Origin: Virgibacillus sp. SK37
GTDB taxonomy: Bacteria > Bacillota > Bacilli > Bacillales > Amphibacillaceae
Direction of reading: 5' to 3'
Length of the DNA stretch: 64,000 nt
Assembly (NCBI RefSeq): GCF_000725285.1
Contig: NZ_CP007161.1
Coordinates: 372,001-436,000 of the forward strand
Shown piece by piece: positions 62,018 to 64,000 of this stretch; the stretch's first letter is position 1, and the number at the start of each line of letters is the position of its first letter. The notes beneath the pieces were generated by a model, which saw nothing but the letters and a program-made list of their open reading frames with translations, did not search any database and was not told where the DNA came from. A program made the position numbers and the translations under genes.

Positions 62018-63043
62018 TTAGACCACCTCACTTTTTGTTTTCTTACTGAATTCAATTAACCTCTCCAGTCTTTTGAGTGCGGCACCAGAGTGAATACTTT
62101 CTTTTGCCAACTCGATTCCTGACTTGACGGAAGGGGCTTTTCCATTTGCGTATAAACCAAGACCAGCGTTTAGAACGACCGTGTCAAGATAAGGTCCTGA
62201 CTTACCACGTAATACTTGTTTGGTAATAGCTGCATTTTCCTTTGCATCTCCTCCGCGGATTAAATCGTTCGTATAGACAGGTAATCCCACTTCCTCTGGG
62301 TGAAGGGTGAAGGAGGTAATTTTTCCTTCATTTAGCATTACAAGGTGATTTGTGCCTGATAAAGAAGCTTCATCCATAAATCCAGCACCATTCACTACAA
62401 TTGCCCGCCGTCTACCTAACTTTTGTAGGGACTCCGCCATCGTTTCCAGCATGTTACGTCTGTAGACGCCAATAAATTGTGAGTCAAGATGAATAGGATT
62501 AGTCAATGGGCCAATGGCATTGAAAATAGTCGGCATTCCTAGTTCTTTTCGAACATTGCTGAACGGCTTTAGAGCCTGATGGACATGGGGGGCAAATAAA
62601 AATGCGATTTTATTTTCCTGAAGTATTTCTTCCGTATGTTCTTTAGAAAAGGATAGGGAAATACCTAAATACTCTAATACGTCAGCACTGCCCGTCTTGC
62701 TTGAAATGCTCCTATTACCGTGTTTCGCAATCGTTACACCGGCTCCTGCGATAACGAATGCAGATGTTGTGCTTATATTGAAGCTATTGGATCTGTCTCC
62801 ACCTGTTCCGCAATTATCCATGACATAAGGAAGGCTGCTTGTTTGATAGGCGGATTGGGTACGGATAACGTCAACCATGCCCGTGATCTCATCAGCTGTT
62901 TCTCCTTTTATCCGTAAGGCTGTTAAGAAAGAAGCGATTTCTGAACGGCTAATCTCATTTGAAAAACAGGCGGTGGTGGCTTCTTTCATTTCTTCCACAG
63001 ACAAGCTTTCCTGGTTAATTAATTTTTCAAGATAATGTTTCAT
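62018..63043 (-). CDS. trpD: Anthranilate phosphoribosyltransferase
   Basis: Joins anthranilate to PRPP. The 341 residues show the PRPP motif VMDNCGTGGDRSNSFNISTT near 78, VTIAKHGNRSISSKTGSADV, the anthranilate-binding LKPFSNVRKELGMPTIFNAI, and the metal-binding GFMDEASLSGT region. Start ATG 63043 follows AAAGGAGC; upstream ATG 63067 has no site. It begins 16 bases before the trpG stop end, so the genes overlap slightly. Confidence 0.96.
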   Translation of the reverse strand: MKHYLEKLINQESLSVEEMKEATTACFSNEISRSEIASFLTALRIKGETADEITGMVDVIRTQSAYQTSSLPYVMDNCGTGGDRSNSFNISTTSAFVIAGAGVTIAKHGNRSISSKTGSADVLEYLGISLSFSKEHTEEILQENKIAFLFAPHVHQALKPFSNVRKELGMPTIFNAIGPLTNPIHLDSQFIGVYRRNMLETMAESLQKLGRRRAIVVNGAGFMDEASLSGTNHLVMLNEGKITSFTLHPEEVGLPVYTNDLIRGGDAKENAAITKQVLRGKSGPYLDTVVLNAGLGLYANGKAPSVKSGIELAKESIHSGAALKRLERLIEFSKKTKSEVV

Positions 63044-63626
63044 AATTAAGCTCCTTTCCAATTTCATTTAATACATTACGTATCATCTTTTTTCCGGTTG
63101 TAGTTCCAATGGATTCGGGGTGAAACTGAACACCGTAAACAGGAAGCGTCCGATGTTTAATGGCCATAATTTCATTGTCCTCAAGAGAGGTTGCAACAAC
63201 TTCTAAATGAGCAGGGACAGTTTCTTTATCAACAACAAAGGAGTGATATCGCATTACTTCCAGAGGTTGGGACATATAGCTGAAAAGACCCAACCCATTA
63301 TGGGTAACAAGAGAGGTTTTCCCATGTTTGATTGTTTTTGCAGGTTTTAACTCCGCTCCCAGTGCTTCTGCAATAATTTGATGACCCAAACATATGCCGA
63401 TAATTGGTATCTTCTTATAAAAGTGCTGCACGACTTCCATACAAATTCCTGCTTCTCCGGGAAGACCAGGTCCTGGTGAAATAATAATTGCCTCGGGCTG
63501 CAACTTCTCTATATTAGCAAGCATGACTTCGTTATTACGAACTACTTTTATTTCTGTTTTTTCCTCTGAGAAATATTGATAGATGTTATAGGTAAATGAA
63601 TCAAAGTTATCGATTAACAGCATCAT
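63027..63626 (-). CDS. trpG: Anthranilate synthase component II (glutamine amidotransferase)
   Basis: Class I glutamine amidotransferase giving ammonia to TrpE. 199 residues: DNFDSFTYNIYQYF, ISPGPGLPGEAG, the catalytic Cys in IIGICLGHQIIAEALG near 80, and the His/Glu pair in YGVQFHPESIGT near 170. GGAGG precedes the ATG. Its location between trpE and trpD differs from B. subtilis, where trpG/pabA lies in the folate operon; dual use for PABA cannot be excluded. Confidence 0.95.
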   Translation of the reverse strand: MMLLIDNFDSFTYNIYQYFSEEKTEIKVVRNNEVMLANIEKLQPEAIIISPGPGLPGEAGICMEVVQHFYKKIPIIGICLGHQIIAEALGAELKPAKTIKHGKTSLVTHNGLGLFSYMSQPLEVMRYHSFVVDKETVPAHLEVVATSLEDNEIMAIKHRTLPVYGVQFHPESIGTTTGKKMIRNVLNEIGKELNYETLS

Positions 63627-64000
63627 ATTGACTAACCTCCATTAGCGATTTTGCTTTATGCAAGGTCTCCTGGAATTCCCTTTCAGGGTCGGAATCATAT
63701 ACAATCCCAGCACCAGCCTGCAGATATGCTTGGTTGTCTTTCACAACAAGCGAGCGGATGGCGAGCGCTATGTTCAAATCATTGTTGAAATTGATATAAC
63801 CTATCCCTCCCGCATAGACACCACGTTTCGTTTCTTCCAGGTCGTTTATAATTTGCATGGCGCGAATTTTTGGCGCCCCAGAAACAGTACCTGCCGGCAA
63901 ACAAGAGATAAGTGCATCTATACTGGAGCAAGCTTCTTTCAGTCTCCCTTTGACTTCCGAGACGATATGCATTACATGCTGATACTTTTCAATTTGCATG
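63607..64000 (-). CDS. trpE: Anthranilate synthase component I, C-terminal part (TrpE)
   Basis: Chorismate-binding domain end. About 130 residues visible: HVMHIVSEVKGRL, the catalytic LPAGTVSGAPKIRAMQII, GGIGYINFNNDLNIALAIRS, and AGAGIVYDSDPEREFQET. All are complete for the TrpE C-terminus. The frame is open to the right edge, so the first ATG seen is internal. It overlaps trpG by 20 bases. The trp leader (TRAP or T-box) lies outside the window. Confidence 0.95.
   Translation of the reverse strand, partial: MQIEKYQHVMHIVSEVKGRLKEACSSIDALISCLPAGTVSGAPKIRAMQIINDLEETKRGVYAGGIGYINFNNDLNIALAIRSLVVKDNQAYLQAGAGIVYDSDPEREFQETLHKAKSLMEVSQYDAVNR

Noticed and set aside
1-64000. Prophage, insertion sequence or defence island
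   Set aside because: No transposase, integrase, phage structural, restriction or nuclease-effector genes were found in any frame.

Overview
This is a 64 kb stretch of ordinary-looking chromosome from a low-GC, spore-forming Bacillaceae, most like the salt-tolerant genera around Oceanobacillus and Virgibacillus. That placement is an inference from gene content: YpgR, YueI, YfhD, YqxD and LipM orthologues, Coat F and Q/N-rich coat-type proteins, two BCCT transporters and a sigma-B-like promoter. I see no rRNA, phage, plasmid, transposase, CRISPR or restriction genes. Non-coding DNA is rich in strong intrinsic terminators and several families of short dispersed repeats.

Layout. 1-9 kb: 3' end of brnQ, a GntR regulator, a KatX-like catalase, an MscS channel, a DUF3891 protein, a Ca2+/cation antiporter and the HEAT-repeat protein YpgR. 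9-13.4 kb: a cobalamin riboswitch placed directly before an acyl-CoA thioesterase gene, yqxD, a CYP152 fatty-acid peroxygenase, a 4 x 52 bp hairpin repeat and an rRNA methyltransferase. 13.5-18 kb: argF behind two ARG boxes, and the hom-thrC-thrB operon. 18-30.8 kb: small proteins, a PbuE-like exporter divergent from a TrmB regulator and a squalene-synthase-like enzyme, a divergent BCCT carrier, DUF4956 with a broken VTC-domain partner, a Gly/Pro-rich repeat protein, UspA and a YeiH-type exporter divergent from a LysR gene, and a MerR-TipAS regulator. 30.8-34 kb: a thiW-thiD-thiM-thiE cluster behind a TPP riboswitch. 34-45.4 kb: a zinc alcohol dehydrogenase, tRNA-Ala(GGC), yhdT-panF, a DUF4097 protein, acetoacetyl-CoA synthetase, OpuD, YueI, YfhD and an AIM24-family protein. 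45.5-56 kb: an Aquifex-type aconitase with a zinc-finger miniprotein, spore coat proteins, an MBL hydrolase, ExoA, a YtrA-like GntR-ABC operon with three operators, a thioredoxin-like protein and tandem Q/N-rich coat-type genes. 56-64 kb: lipM-lipA behind a second TPP riboswitch, and trp(E)GDCFBA running off the right edge.

How it fits together. Amino-acid synthesis (Thr, Arg, Trp), cofactor synthesis and uptake (thiamine, pantothenate, lipoate), osmoprotectant uptake and sporulation dominate. The signals most worth a second look are regulatory: a TPP aptamer in front of lipoate-assembly genes (thiamine diphosphate and lipoate serve the same 2-oxoacid dehydrogenase complexes) and a cobalamin aptamer in front of a thioesterase, neither the usual target of its riboswitch class. 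Also notable are the triple TGTATTA-N6-TAATACA operator array, the squalene-synthase-like protein with an altered second Asp motif, and the VTC-domain gene with an internal deletion and frameshift. No clearly new multi-gene system is evident; the rest is well-known Bacillaceae housekeeping and accessory content.
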